DNA from: JAGGSN01 sp965603725
GTDB lineage: Bacteria; Zixibacteria; MSB-5A5; UBA10806; 4484-95
Reading direction: 5' to 3'
Assembly (NCBI GenBank): GCA_965603725.1
Contig: CBFDEC010000007.1
Span: forward strand, 1-64,000
Length of the DNA stretch: 64,000 nucleotides
A program made the position numbers and the translations under genes. The first letter of the stretch is position 1; the number at the start of each line of letters is the position of its first letter. Below are positions 9,169 through 17,804 of this stretch, in pieces. Under the pieces are notes generated by a model. That model saw nothing but the letters and a program-made list of their open reading frames with translations. It did not search any database and was not told the origin of the DNA.

Positions 9169-9369
9169 CGGGCTCCGATGCGGTCGGCGCGAACGTTCAT
9201 GCAGGTTAGTTATGCTGCCTGTCTCTGAAAATCGCTGCCACCATCGATAACCGGTCGTTCGACTTATCCCAAATTCGCGACATAATGAACTGAAATCTGT
9301 CTGCCGGCTCTCCGCTCGAACTACAAATCTAATCCGTTCTTCCATGATGTCTGTTACTTTCCAAGGCAT
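9169..9369 (-). pseudogene. IS481-type transposase N-terminal remnant
   Basis: About 67 residues of an IS481/IS3-like transposase N-terminus remain: MPWKVTDIMEERIRF, then a helix-turn-helix around LCREFGISRTTGYRWWQRF, and SRRPHRSPG. A purine-rich ribosome binding site precedes the ATG. The integrase core with its DDE residues is absent and the frame runs into hairpin DNA, so only a stub is left. It lies between the two copies of the 49-bp duplication. Confidence 0.8.
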
Positions 9370-9648
9370 CTTCCCTCTCCTTTTTTTTGAGAGAATTATA
9401 CCTCAAATCTGTAACTAATGTCATGAAACATGATGTAACGGATCTCATGGAACTATACATTGCGATACGCCCCTATGGCTGAAAAACGAAATCCTCTGCT
9501 TGCCTTATAATCTTTTTCGTTTTATCTTAAGATATTAAATTTGAATACGCGCTTTCGGCTTTTTGCGCCCGACAGCCATGTAATAAATATTATCGAGTGT
9601 TGGATGAAACGACACACTAACTTTGCAATAACGGGAGGTAAATTAAAA

Positions 9649-11522
9649 ATGAAAAACGAGGACAAATTATTAGAACTTGCCAGCGAAAAGTTTGGCGAAC
9701 TGACAGAGGCCGAAAAGAAGCTTTTTGCGGCAACGGCAAACGGGGAACTTGCCGATTACAGTTCCGAAAAAGAGGAGGACAACGACCCGGCCAGCGCGAA
9801 AAACTGGGATGACAGCCGCACACTGAAAGCCGACCATATAGCCTGGCTGTGCACCGATAAGCAAGCCTCTGAATTGATAACACGTAAAGGCATACAGATT
9901 GCAGGAGCGCGCATTGACGGGGAACTTGACCTTGCTTTTGCCATAATTTCATTTCCGTTCTATCTTGAGAAATGTTTCATAGCTGAAGAAATGGATCTTA
10001 ACTATTGTGAACTTCGCGCCTTAAATCTTATAGGAACTCATACCGGGTCAATTTTTGCCGACGGGCTCAGAGTTAGTGGTTGTGTTTTTCTTCGCGATGG
10101 CTTCAAATCAGAGGGCGAAGTGCGTTTGCCAAATGCTAAAATTGGAGGAAATCTTGAATGTGATTCGAGTCAATTCACTAATCCTGAAGGGTGCGCTATT
10201 CGTGCTGATTTGATTAAGGTTGCAGGCGGTGTTTATTTGCGTAATCATTTCAATGCGAAGGGAGAAGTGAGTTTAATAGAAGCTGAAATTGGAGAAAGTC
10301 TTGATTGCAGTTCAGGTTATTTCATAAATCCCAATTCTAAAGGAAAAGCAATTAGTGCAGATGGGCTAAAAGTCACAGGAGGTGTTTTTCTAGGTGATGG
10401 CTTTGAATCAAAGGGCGAAGTGCGTTTGGTAGGAGCCGAAATAGGAGGAAGTCTTGAATGTGATTCGAGTCAATTCACTAACCCTAAAGGGATAGCTCTT
10501 AATGCTGGTGCGTTAAAAGTTACAGGCGGTGTTTATTTACGTAATAATTTCAATGCCAAGGGCGAAGTGCGTTTTCCGGGCGCCGAGATCGGAGGAGATC
10601 TTGATTGCAGTTGTGGGCAGTTCATTAATCTTAATGGAGACTCCATAACTGCCGAGTTGCTAAAGGTTAAAGGTAATGTTTACTTTTGTAAGGAATTTGA
10701 AACACAGGGCATAGTGTATTTTAATGGAGCCGTTATCGATGGTATTTTTATATGGATTGATGTAAAATCACCGTCAAAGTCAAAACTGGATCTCAGGTAT
10801 GCAAAAATAGGAACGCTCTGGGATGATAAACAAAGTTGGCCGGATAAAGGCAAGATTCATCTTGATGGTTTTGTTTATAATGGAATCTTTGAGAAAGCGC
10901 CGTTATATCCGGATGCTCGTATCGAATGGCTGCGCCGTCAGCCTGAAGGCAGGTTTTATCCTCAGCCGTATGAACAATTAGCAGAGGTGTATAAAAAAGC
11001 GGGCGTTCAGAAGACGCAAAGAAAATCCTGATTGCCAAAAACGAGGACCCGGAACGGATAAAACGGCTTACATTCTTACAAAAAGTATGGCATCACATAT
11101 TGGGTTTGTCCATAGGTTACGGCCACCGGCCCTCGCTGGCAATTAAGTGGGTTGTCGGTATTATATTTATAGGTTCTTTATTATTCTGGTGGGGAGATAA
11201 TTGCAGTTTAATGTCGCCAACTAAGAATAACGCTTATGTTGAAGCGAAAGTTCACGGTTTTGATATTAAAGTGTTATCGGATGATTACCCGAAAATATCT
11301 CCACTTATGTATTCGGTTGATATGTTCGTGCCTCTGATTAATTTTCATCAAGCCGAATACTGGATGCCCAATGCCAACAGGGGCAGTACTGTTATACATA
11401 TTTCATGGTGCAAACTTACAACCGGCGGAACATTGCGAATCTGGATGTGGATTCAAATAATCGCCGGCTGGATGCTTTCATCCTTGCTGATTGTCGGTTT
11501 GTCGGGATTGATTAAGAAGTGA
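9649..11522 (+). pseudogene. Beta-helix repeat protein with C-terminal membrane anchor, frameshifted
   Basis: Function unknown. Residues from about 100 to 400 hold tandem repeats of about 40 residues (GAEIGGSLECDSSQF, LKVTGGVYLRN, GEVR), which suggest a right-handed beta-helix. Such proteins are often annotated as membrane-associated proteins of unknown role. The start is ATG 9649, 10 nt after the Shine-Dalgarno GGGAGGT; an upstream in-frame TTG at 9541 has none. At about 11001 the frame breaks: in the original frame it ends at 11031, whereas one extra G in the GCGGGC run gives AGRSEDAKKILIAKNEDPE and continues to 11522. The second part has two transmembrane helices (near residues 495 and 600) flanking an extracytoplasmic loop. 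The reconstructed length is about 624 aa. Confidence 0.75.
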
Positions 11523-11537
11523 GGTTGTCGGCCTGCT

Positions 11538-11556
11538 GGGCTTATGCAATAAGCCC
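11538..11556. repeat. Perfect small palindrome
   Basis: GGGCTTAT and ATAAGCCC pair around GCA, just after the beta-helix gene. No T-run follows, so it resembles the dispersed intergenic palindromes of this window more than a terminator. Confidence 0.6.
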
Positions 11557-11580
11557 CTACGCGATATCAAATTGGCTTCT

Positions 11581-11605
11581 GTCATTCCGGACTTGATCCG
11601 GAATC
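11581..11605. repeat. Dispersed palindromic repeat, copy 2
   Basis: Identical to the 25-bp inverted repeat at 8869-8893. The two copies bracket the accessory patch containing the transposase stub and the beta-helix gene. Confidence 0.85.
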
Positions 11606-11755
11606 TATAATATTGCTTGTTAGCAGACAAGACGTTCGCCATCCATAGAATATTTCTATTGCCCGTAAAACATATTTATAATAAAATTCTAAGTAGTTTG
11701 CTGAAAAATTCAGGTTAACGGCCTGTCTTAAAGTCAATGCAACGTTGCCGGAGGC

Positions 11756-13189
11756 ATGATGGAAACAATCAAATCGATAATCGATTTCCTAAATAAAATT
11801 GCCTGGGATTTCCCCTCGGAGGCCACAGGCGGCAGCATCCCGCCATTAATGGTAATCATACTGGTTGGCACGGGGCTGTTTATAACATTACGATTGAGCT
11901 GGGTGCAGATCAAGCGTCTCAAACACGCTATCGATGTCACCCGGGGCATCTATGATAATCCGGCAGACGCCGGCGATGTTACTCATTTTCAGGCGCTGTC
12001 GACTGCACTGTCGGCGACTATCGGTATCGGCAATATCGCCGGGGTGGCTACCGCTATCCATTATGGCGGTCCCGGCGCTTTGTTCTGGATGTGGGTCACC
12101 GGCATTTTCGGCACCTCGCTGAAATATGCCGAGTGCACATTGTCGATGAAATTCCGCAAGATAAACCCGGATGGTTCAGCCTCGGGCGGCCCGATGTATT
12201 ATATCGAAAGAGGACTGGGCTGGAAACCTCTGGCTGTCATTTTTGCTATCGGGGCGGCAATATGCTCACTGGGGCAGGGTAATGCAATCCAGGCGTTTAC
12301 AGTTGCCGACCAACTGCGCGCGGATTTCGCCATTCCCACCTGGATTACCGGGCTGGTGATATCGCTTTTCGTGGCCACAGTCATCATCGGCGGAATACGC
12401 AGAATCGCTAAAGTCACCAGAATCCTGGCGCCCGGCATGACAATAATTTACTTAGCTGGCGGACTGACTATTCTGTTTTTAAATGCCGATAAGCTTCCCG
12501 CAACATTCAATTTGATTTTCCAATATGCCTTCTCGCCGCCGGGGGTGATCGGCGGCTTTGCCGGATCGTTTTTTATGTATACGCTTGTCTGGGGGGTCAA
12601 ACGCGGGCTCTTTTCCAATGAGGCCGGCCAGGGGTCGGCGGCGATTGCCCACTCGGCGGCTAAAACTAAAGAGCCGGTACGAGAGGGAGCGGTTGCCATG
12701 ATGGGGCCTTACATCGATACGATTGTTATCTGTACTATAACAGGTCTGTGCATCATTATCACCGGCGCCTGGACTGTTACGATAGACGGGCAGGCATTGA
12801 ACGGCTCGCCGCTTACAGCTTATGCCTTCGAAATCGGTTTGCCGTTTTTGCAGGGCTATGGGCGTTATATCATCACCGCCGGAGTGCTTTTATTTGCTAC
12901 ATCTACCATGATAAGCTGGTCATACTACGGCGACCGGGCGGTGCAGTACCTGTTCGGCAACGGCGCAGTGATGCCATACCGCTATCTGTATGTGGTTGTA
13001 TTGTTCATCGGCGCCGTAGCCAAGCTGGAGGCGGTCTGGGGGTTCGGCGACTTCGCCATCGCCTTAATGACCATTCCCAATCTGATAGCAATTATCGCGC
13101 TGTCGAAACTTGTCAAGCTGATGACTCTAAATTATTTTTTTAAAAAACAGCTTCCCTACCGCGATCAGTTAAACCGGCTTAACCGGTAA
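11756..13189 (+). CDS. Sodium:alanine symporter (AGCS family)
   Basis: A 477-aa inner-membrane transporter with about 11 hydrophobic helices that imports alanine or glycine with Na+. Family signatures are GGSIPPLMVIIL..GTGLFITLRL near the N-terminus, ALSATIGIGNIAGVATAI, GGPMYYIERGL and GLFSNEAGQGSAAIAHSAA. Two ATGs are tandem (11756 and 11759); GGAGG sits 1 and 4 nt ahead of them, so the second may be the true start. It stands alone between unrelated genes. Confidence 0.93.
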   Translation: MMETIKSIIDFLNKIAWDFPSEATGGSIPPLMVIILVGTGLFITLRLSWVQIKRLKHAIDVTRGIYDNPADAGDVTHFQALSTALSATIGIGNIAGVATAIHYGGPGALFWMWVTGIFGTSLKYAECTLSMKFRKINPDGSASGGPMYYIERGLGWKPLAVIFAIGAAICSLGQGNAIQAFTVADQLRADFAIPTWITGLVISLFVATVIIGGIRRIAKVTRILAPGMTIIYLAGGLTILFLNADKLPATFNLIFQYAFSPPGVIGGFAGSFFMYTLVWGVKRGLFSNEAGQGSAAIAHSAAKTKEPVREGAVAMMGPYIDTIVICTITGLCIIITGAWTVTIDGQALNGSPLTAYAFEIGLPFLQGYGRYIITAGVLLFATSTMISWSYYGDRAVQYLFGNGAVMPYRYLYVVVLFIGAVAKLEAVWGFGDFAIALMTIPNLIAIIALSKLVKLMTLNYFFKKQLPYRDQLNRLNR

Positions 13190-13225
13190 GCAGTTGTACT
13201 ATCCGGATTGAAACAGGTGTTGTTG

Positions 13226-13251
13226 AAAAAAGGAGACGCAGACATTGCGCC
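13226..13251 (-). terminator. Terminator of the YceI-family gene
   Basis: On the minus strand a short stem GGCGCA/TGCGTC with a 5-nt loop is followed after a few bases by TTTTTT, 28 bp past the YceI stop. The stem is weak-to-moderate. Confidence 0.5.
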
Positions 13252-13278
13252 GGCCATATTTTAAGATGTTCGTCCTTA

Positions 13279-13869
13279 CTATTTGGCCACCTTTGCAAGT
13301 TCAATTTCAAGATTAATGTCAACGTCATTGCCGACGATAAGGCTGCCATCCTGCAATTTGTTATCCCAGGCGACATGAAAATCCTGGCGGTTGATGGTTG
13401 TATGAGCTGCAAGGCCGGCCTTGGTGTTGCCCCAGGGGTCTGTAACAATACCATGAAACTCGACATCGAGAACAACCTCTTTAGTGATATCCTTAATAGT
13501 CAGGTCGCCGATTATTTTAAACTTGTCATCGCCTTCACTGATTACCTTTTTAGACATGAATGTCATGATCGGGAATTTTTCGGTATTGAAAAAATCGGCT
13601 GATCGCAGATGATCGTCCCTTTTCTGGTTCTCAGTGTTGATTGACGCTATCTGGACTGTGACTTCAACCTTCCCCTTGACAAAGTTTTTGCCATCAAAAA
13701 ATACATTGCCGGAATAATCCTCAAACCTGCCGATTGTTTTTGATATTACCATGTGCCTGACAGAAAAACCGATTGTAGAATGAGCCTTGTCAAACTCCCA
13801 TTTCTGGGCGTTTACCGTCACAGCCATCGTGACAAATACAACCATTATAATTGCGATACGCTCAAACAT
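13279..13869 (-). CDS. YceI-family periplasmic lipid-binding protein
   Basis: A 196-aa secreted lipocalin-like protein; the family binds polyisoprenoid or other long lipids. The start MFERIAII is chosen because AGGAGG lies 7 nt upstream; the longer in-frame start 24 nt earlier lies ahead of that site. Residues 1-22 form a signal peptide ending VNAQ. The mature part opens with KWEFDKAHSTIGFSVRHMV, the YceI hallmark, and continues with the usual beta-rich pattern (FFDGKNFVKGKVEV, LTIKDITKEVVLDVEF). Monocistronic with a terminator. Confidence 0.9.
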   Translation of the reverse strand: MFERIAIIMVVFVTMAVTVNAQKWEFDKAHSTIGFSVRHMVISKTIGRFEDYSGNVFFDGKNFVKGKVEVTVQIASINTENQKRDDHLRSADFFNTEKFPIMTFMSKKVISEGDDKFKIIGDLTIKDITKEVVLDVEFHGIVTDPWGNTKAGLAAHTTINRQDFHVAWDNKLQDGSLIVGNDVDINLEIELAKVAK

Positions 13870-14211
13870 CAAACTACCTCCTGAAAATTGCAAAACTGAA
13901 TGGTTACAAACATTCTCCTTTAATACCTTTTAAAAAACTACAAAATGGATGTAAAAGTTCCTGAAAAGCATAATTCTATTCATGAAAAATTCTACAAGGC
14001 TATAATATTTTATGGCGGGCAAGCAGTTTATAGGGGATAAAGACCGTTGTTAAAGAAGGTCATAACCCAAGCATTTTTATTTCATAATCAAAATTGGAGG
14101 GTTTAAGGCGAATTAACCAGCCGCTTCTATACGGGTCCTGTAATGATGTTTCAGGACCTTTTAGCACTTTTTCATTTACTTCAGCAATAGTTCCCCTTGA
14201 GTCTTCAATAT

Positions 14212-14240
14212 AAAAAAAAACCGGCTCAATTTGGCCGGTT
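14212..14240 (-). terminator. Rho-independent terminator of the minus-strand small RNA
   Basis: Read on the minus strand, AACCGGC and GCCGGTT form a perfect 7-bp stem with an 8-nt loop followed by seven further T. It lies 12 bp beyond the closing helix of the structured RNA. Confidence 0.8.
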
Positions 14241-14252
14241 TCAAAATTTTAA

Positions 14253-14435
14253 GGCGGAACGGGGAGTTATCGAAATGAAAACACATCTTCAAGGTACGTT
14301 AAAGGCGTTTTAGAGCTACCTGATACGTTTCGCATTCGCTCTCTTCGGAACCCGAAGGTCATGGCGTAAGCTCAGCACCAGGGCGCCGCCTTCATCGGTT
14401 TGGTGTTAGGTTTTCAATTTCCCCCTCATCCCGCC
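14253..14435 (-). ncRNA. Structured small RNA, 6S RNA candidate
   Basis: About 183 nt between a promoter and a terminator, with no reading frame. The two ends pair over roughly 25 nt: GGCGGGA with TTCCGCC, GGGG with CCCC, then GAAATTGAAAAC with GTTTTCATTTC. A perfect apical hairpin CTTCGG-GTT-CCGAAG lies near the middle. One long rod with internal loops, this size, and an independent promoter all fit 6S RNA (regulator of sigma70-RNA polymerase). I did not recognise the conserved 6S central-bubble sequence, and no tmRNA, SRP or RNase P signature is seen. The gene is divergent from acpS. Confidence 0.55.
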
Positions 14436-14441
14436 AATATT

Positions 14442-14469
14442 AAGTTAGCATAAATCTCAAATTTTGCAA
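14442..14469 (-). promoter_or_regulatory. Promoter of the minus-strand small RNA
   Basis: Minus-strand TTGCAA, 16-bp spacer, TAACTT. The predicted start falls at the first G of the RNA closing helix. Confidence 0.5.
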
Positions 14470-14497
14470 GACATTTTTTATATCGGCAAATAAGGCT

Positions 14498-14526
14498 TTG
14501 ACATTCACTTATTTGAAATCTATATT
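14498..14526 (+). promoter_or_regulatory. Promoter of the acpS-panB operon
   Basis: TTGACA, exactly 17 bp, TATATT: close to the sigma70 consensus. The expected start, about 7 bp downstream, leaves a leader of only some 17 nt before the acpS ATG. Confidence 0.75.
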
Positions 14527-14549
14527 TTAAGCTTGTTGAGTAACAGCTT

Positions 14550-14930
14550 ATGATTGAATCTGTCGGTATAGATATCATCGAAGTTTCCCGGATAAAAAAT
14601 GTCATCGATCGATGGGGTGACAGTTTCCTTCGCCGTGTTTACACTCCCTGGGAGATTAATTACTGCAGCCGCAAGAAGTTTCCGGAACAGTCCTTTGCCG
14701 CCCGTTTCGCCGTTAAGGAGGCCGTGTTAAAAGCCATCGGTACCGGCTATAATGACGGGATAAAATGGACATCTGTGGAAATTGTAAACGATGAAAGGGG
14801 ACAGCCCACAGTACGACTGGGCGAAAAAATACAGAATATTATCGGCAAAAAGAAAATCAAGATTTCGATGTCTCATACCCGCGAACATGCCGTGGCCAAC
14901 GCAATTTTATATGATGAACAGAAGGGATAG
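14550..14930 (+). CDS. acpS: Holo-[acyl-carrier-protein] synthase
   Basis: Transfers 4'-phosphopantetheine from CoA to acyl carrier protein. At 126 aa it is a normal AcpS. VGIDIIEVSRI near the N-terminus provides the Mg-binding Asp, and FAARFAVKEAVLKAIG carries the second conserved metal/catalytic Glu with KEA. The end is the usual ISMSHTREHAVANAI. First gene of a seven-gene run with spacings of 2 bp to short overlaps. Confidence 0.95.
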   Translation: MIESVGIDIIEVSRIKNVIDRWGDSFLRRVYTPWEINYCSRKKFPEQSFAARFAVKEAVLKAIGTGYNDGIKWTSVEIVNDERGQPTVRLGEKIQNIIGKKKIKISMSHTREHAVANAILYDEQKG

Positions 14931-14932
14931 CT

Positions 14933-15610
14933 ATGAAAAACGTCCCGCAGTTACGCCGCCAGATAGTCGAGTTTGGCAAACGTCTTTACAAACGTGATTA
15001 TGTCGGAGGCGCTGAAGGAAATATATCCGTCAGGCTTGATCGAGCAAAAGTCCTTATCACACCGGCGGGGAAATGCCTTGGCTATTTGAAACCGTCCGAA
15101 ATGGTTATAATATCATCAGGAGGGAAAAAAATATCGGGCAAATTCTCTCAATCAAGCGAGTATCGACTTCACCTGGATATTTACAACCATCGCCGCGATA
15201 TAAACGCCGTTTGTCATGCTCACCCGATATGTTCCACTGCTTTTGCGGTAGCCGGGATTGCTCTCGATAAAATGATATTGCCGGAGATTATATGCGCTCT
15301 GGGCGTTATACCCTTAGTTGATTACGGTACTCCCGGAACACCGGAGCTGTTTGAGAAAATGGCAGACATAGTTGATTGCCATGACGCTTTTCTGCTCAAG
15401 AATCATGGCATGGTTACACTGGGTACAAACCTCGATGACGCCTTCAATAAAATGGAGATGGTTGAACGATACGCTCGTATATTAATTACCGCCAGTATAT
15501 TGGGAAAACCCTCTCAGCTGCCAAAACAGCTGGCCGCTAAGATCCCAGGATATGATAAGGTCAAGTTGCAGATGGCAAGCAGTAAAACCAAAAGGAAGAA
15601 GCTGATATAA
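14933..15610 (+). CDS. Class II aldolase/adducin family (L-fuculose-phosphate aldolase-like)
   Basis: A 225-aa zinc enzyme of the FucA/AraD/MtnB superfamily. Zinc ligands are visible as HAHP (two His) and KNHG (third His), with the catalytic Glu in QSSEYRLH and the phosphate-binding EGNISVR. It could cleave a deoxysugar phosphate or act as a dehydratase/epimerase relative. The neighbours are coenzyme genes, not sugar catabolism genes, so the substrate is open. It starts 2 bp after acpS and its last base overlaps the start of the next gene. Confidence 0.85.
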   Translation: MKNVPQLRRQIVEFGKRLYKRDYVGGAEGNISVRLDRAKVLITPAGKCLGYLKPSEMVIISSGGKKISGKFSQSSEYRLHLDIYNHRRDINAVCHAHPICSTAFAVAGIALDKMILPEIICALGVIPLVDYGTPGTPELFEKMADIVDCHDAFLLKNHGMVTLGTNLDDAFNKMEMVERYARILITASILGKPSQLPKQLAAKIPGYDKVKLQMASSKTKRKKLI

Positions 15611-16785
15611 TGAAAGTAGTCATAGATAAATCCAATAGGTTGTTACGAGCGCCCCAGGCATTAATGGGAAGTATGCGTATAACGGAAAAGCTCCTCGAAC
15701 GGCGCGGTCTTGAATATATCGACCTGGATTCGGTAGTTCCCGAACTGCCGGATTATCAGCCTTTTATTGACAAATTAAAGCAATCAGGTCTGCATGATGT
15801 CACTGCCGCTGATAATGCCGATGTAATATCTCTTAAAGAGTCGCTTGCTTTGATGTACCGGAACATATATAATCGCAAGCTCAACCCTGTTAAAGATATA
15901 GCTGTAACGCCCGGCAACCGTATTACGGCAATGCTTTTATGTCTGGCGTTGGTCAACTCCTCAGATGCAGTCGCTTTGCCTGATCCCGGTCTGACATCGT
16001 ATCGCATAGCCGCAGTTATGGCCGGAGCTGATCCCAAAACATACTCATTACTTGAAAAAAATGACTATCTGCCTAATATCAGCGCTTTATTTGAGCCGCC
16101 GCCTAAAAACCTGAAACTTGTATTTTTAAATTACCCGCATAATCCGACCGGGGCGGAAGCCGAGCTTTATTTTTACCGTAACCTTATCAACCAGTTGCGT
16201 TATGATAATATACTGATTGTCCTGGACTCGCCATTCTGCGGCAGTTCAGAACCATCTATTGAGCTTCCTCTTCAATTAAAAAAAGCCACCCATCTTTTTC
16301 TAGAAATTCATTCATTCGGTTTCCCCTATGGTCTCGAGGGGCTGGGGTTCGCCACCGGTCATCGTGGAGCAATAGCCAACCTCGAACAGATTATTAAAGC
16401 CAGCGGGTTTCATCCCACAAAATCCCAGGTCAAGTATGCTCTGAACGCTTTAGAGTTTCACGATCAACTGTCGAAGCATTTCATCGGGACTATTTCGGAA
16501 CGGCGCAGGCTTCTAGTGAACGGTTTAAAAGAGATTGGCTGGAATGTGCGAGCCGGGCGGCTAACGCCATTTATCTGGGCTAAGGTTCCATCATGGGCAA
16601 CCTCGGTCGGTTTTGCACGGAAGATGTTTGTCCGTACCGGCGTCTGGACCCGCCCCGGAACCGATTTCGGTGAGAACGGTGAAGGTCACATTCGCATTTC
16701 GCTAACAACTTCAAATGCTGCAATTTCCCGGGCATTGGAGAATATCAGTGAGAAACGATCCATGTTTCGAAAAAAAGGCAGTTAA
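15610..16785 (+). CDS. Aminotransferase-fold protein lacking the PLP lysine
   Basis: A 391-aa fold-type I class I/II aminotransferase homologue, closest by eye to LL-diaminopimelate aminotransferase-like proteins. The scaffold is there: NYPHNPTG at residues 174-181, Asp206 in VLDSPF, and a C-terminal HIRISLTTS with the carboxylate-binding Arg. The PLP site is not: where relatives have HSxSKTYNMTGWRIG, this protein reads HSFGFPYGLEGLG (234-246). Phe238 sits at the lysine position, the phosphate-binding Arg is gone and two residues are deleted. It therefore cannot form the usual internal aldimine. It is likely a pseudo-enzyme with a structural or regulatory role, or one with altered chemistry. 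The frame is open and tightly coupled to its neighbours, so it is not an obvious decaying gene. Confidence 0.8.
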   Translation: MKVVIDKSNRLLRAPQALMGSMRITEKLLERRGLEYIDLDSVVPELPDYQPFIDKLKQSGLHDVTAADNADVISLKESLALMYRNIYNRKLNPVKDIAVTPGNRITAMLLCLALVNSSDAVALPDPGLTSYRIAAVMAGADPKTYSLLEKNDYLPNISALFEPPPKNLKLVFLNYPHNPTGAEAELYFYRNLINQLRYDNILIVLDSPFCGSSEPSIELPLQLKKATHLFLEIHSFGFPYGLEGLGFATGHRGAIANLEQIIKASGFHPTKSQVKYALNALEFHDQLSKHFIGTISERRRLLVNGLKEIGWNVRAGRLTPFIWAKVPSWATSVGFARKMFVRTGVWTRPGTDFGENGEGHIRISLTTSNAAISRALENISEKRSMFRKKGS

Positions 16786-16787
16786 AA

Positions 16788-17420
16788 ATGGCAGTAAAAT
16801 ATATCGCAGTCGAGGGACCGATCGGAGTGGGTAAGACTTCGCTGGCAAATATGCTAACTAAACATTATGGTGGACGGCTGGTCACGGAGCATCATGAAGC
16901 TAATCCCTTTTTAAGCGATTTCTATAAAGACCGCAGACGATTTGCCTTCCAGGTTCAACTTTTTTTCCTGTTATCACGGGCTAAACAGCAGCAGGAGTTT
17001 TTCTCGGTTGAACTGTTGGCTTCACATGTTATATCCGATTACTTCTTTGGTAAAGATAGAATCTTTGCCGCTTTGAACCTCAATGATGAAGAACTTGCCC
17101 TTTATGATCATGTAGCTTCGCTGTTTGAAAAAAATATACCGCTGCCTGACTTGATAATCTACCTGGCCGCCTCGCCCCGTATATTGATAGAACGAATTAA
17201 ACGTCGAAGCCGCAATACTGAAAAATATATTGATATCGAATACCTGGCGGCGCTTTGTGAATCGTACAGCAAATACTTTTTCCATTTCAACCAGACGCCG
17301 CTTTTGGTAATCAACACTGAATATGTCGACTTTACCAGCGAACCGGACCAGTTTGAATATCTGCTTGAGAAACTTGAAAATATGAAACCCGGTACCAGCT
17401 ACCTGGTGCCGTCAGGTTGA
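16788..17420 (+). CDS. Deoxynucleoside kinase (dGK/dAK family)
   Basis: A 210-aa P-loop kinase that phosphorylates deoxynucleosides for nucleotide salvage. The P-loop is VEGPIGVGKTS at the N-terminus. A DRS/ERS-type segment is replaced by ISDYFFGKDRIFA, as in bacterial dAK/dGK-like enzymes, and the LID Arg-rich stretch is IKRRSRNTEKYID. Neighbouring folK is a recurrent partner of this kinase family in other bacteria (recalled, not checked). Confidence 0.88.
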   Translation: MAVKYIAVEGPIGVGKTSLANMLTKHYGGRLVTEHHEANPFLSDFYKDRRRFAFQVQLFFLLSRAKQQQEFFSVELLASHVISDYFFGKDRIFAALNLNDEELALYDHVASLFEKNIPLPDLIIYLAASPRILIERIKRRSRNTEKYIDIEYLAALCESYSKYFFHFNQTPLLVINTEYVDFTSEPDQFEYLLEKLENMKPGTSYLVPSG

Positions 17421-17427
17421 GGTTTAA

Positions 17428-17802
17428 ATGTTGTCTGGGGAAAAACCAGCGCTAATCCGTCTAACCAATATGATATTTCACGCCTATCACGGCGTCACAC
17501 CGGCAGAAAAAGAGATCGGCTGCCAGTTTGAGGTCGATTGTGAGTTTAATTTAGATATTGATAAAGCCTCGACTGCCGATTCTCTGGAACATACAATAGA
17601 TTATTTCATGGTATATGAGACTATCAGCGATATAATATTAAACAATAAATTTAACCTTGTGGAGACCTTGGCCCGGCGTTTGGCCGATGCCGTACTCGAC
17701 TCGTTCAACCTGGCCTGGGTCAAAATAAGGGTTCGCAAGGCAAATCCGCCTTTAACCGGAGATGTCGATTATTATGAGGTTGAAGTTGAAAGGACAAAAT
17801 AG
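17428..17802 (+). CDS. folB: Dihydroneopterin aldolase
   Basis: Converts 7,8-dihydroneopterin to 6-hydroxymethyl-7,8-dihydropterin in folate synthesis. The 124-aa protein begins with the typical IRLTNMIFHAYHGVTPAEKEIG and carries the catalytic Glu and Lys in NLVETLARRLAD and VKIRVRKANPP. A Shine-Dalgarno-like GAGG lies just before the ATG. It is directly followed by folK, the next enzyme. Confidence 0.93.
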   Translation: MLSGEKPALIRLTNMIFHAYHGVTPAEKEIGCQFEVDCEFNLDIDKASTADSLEHTIDYFMVYETISDIILNNKFNLVETLARRLADAVLDSFNLAWVKIRVRKANPPLTGDVDYYEVEVERTK

Positions 17803-17804
17803 GT

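Noticed and set aside
10080..10700. Repeated DNA in the beta-helix gene as a CRISPR or satellite array
   Set aside because: The periodicity is coding (about 40-residue repeats) and lacks identical repeats separated by unique spacers.
14134..14162. GGTCCTG/CAGGACC hairpin with TTTT as a plus-strand terminator
   Set aside because: No plus-strand gene ends nearby (the flanking YceI gene is on the minus strand), and the loop is large.
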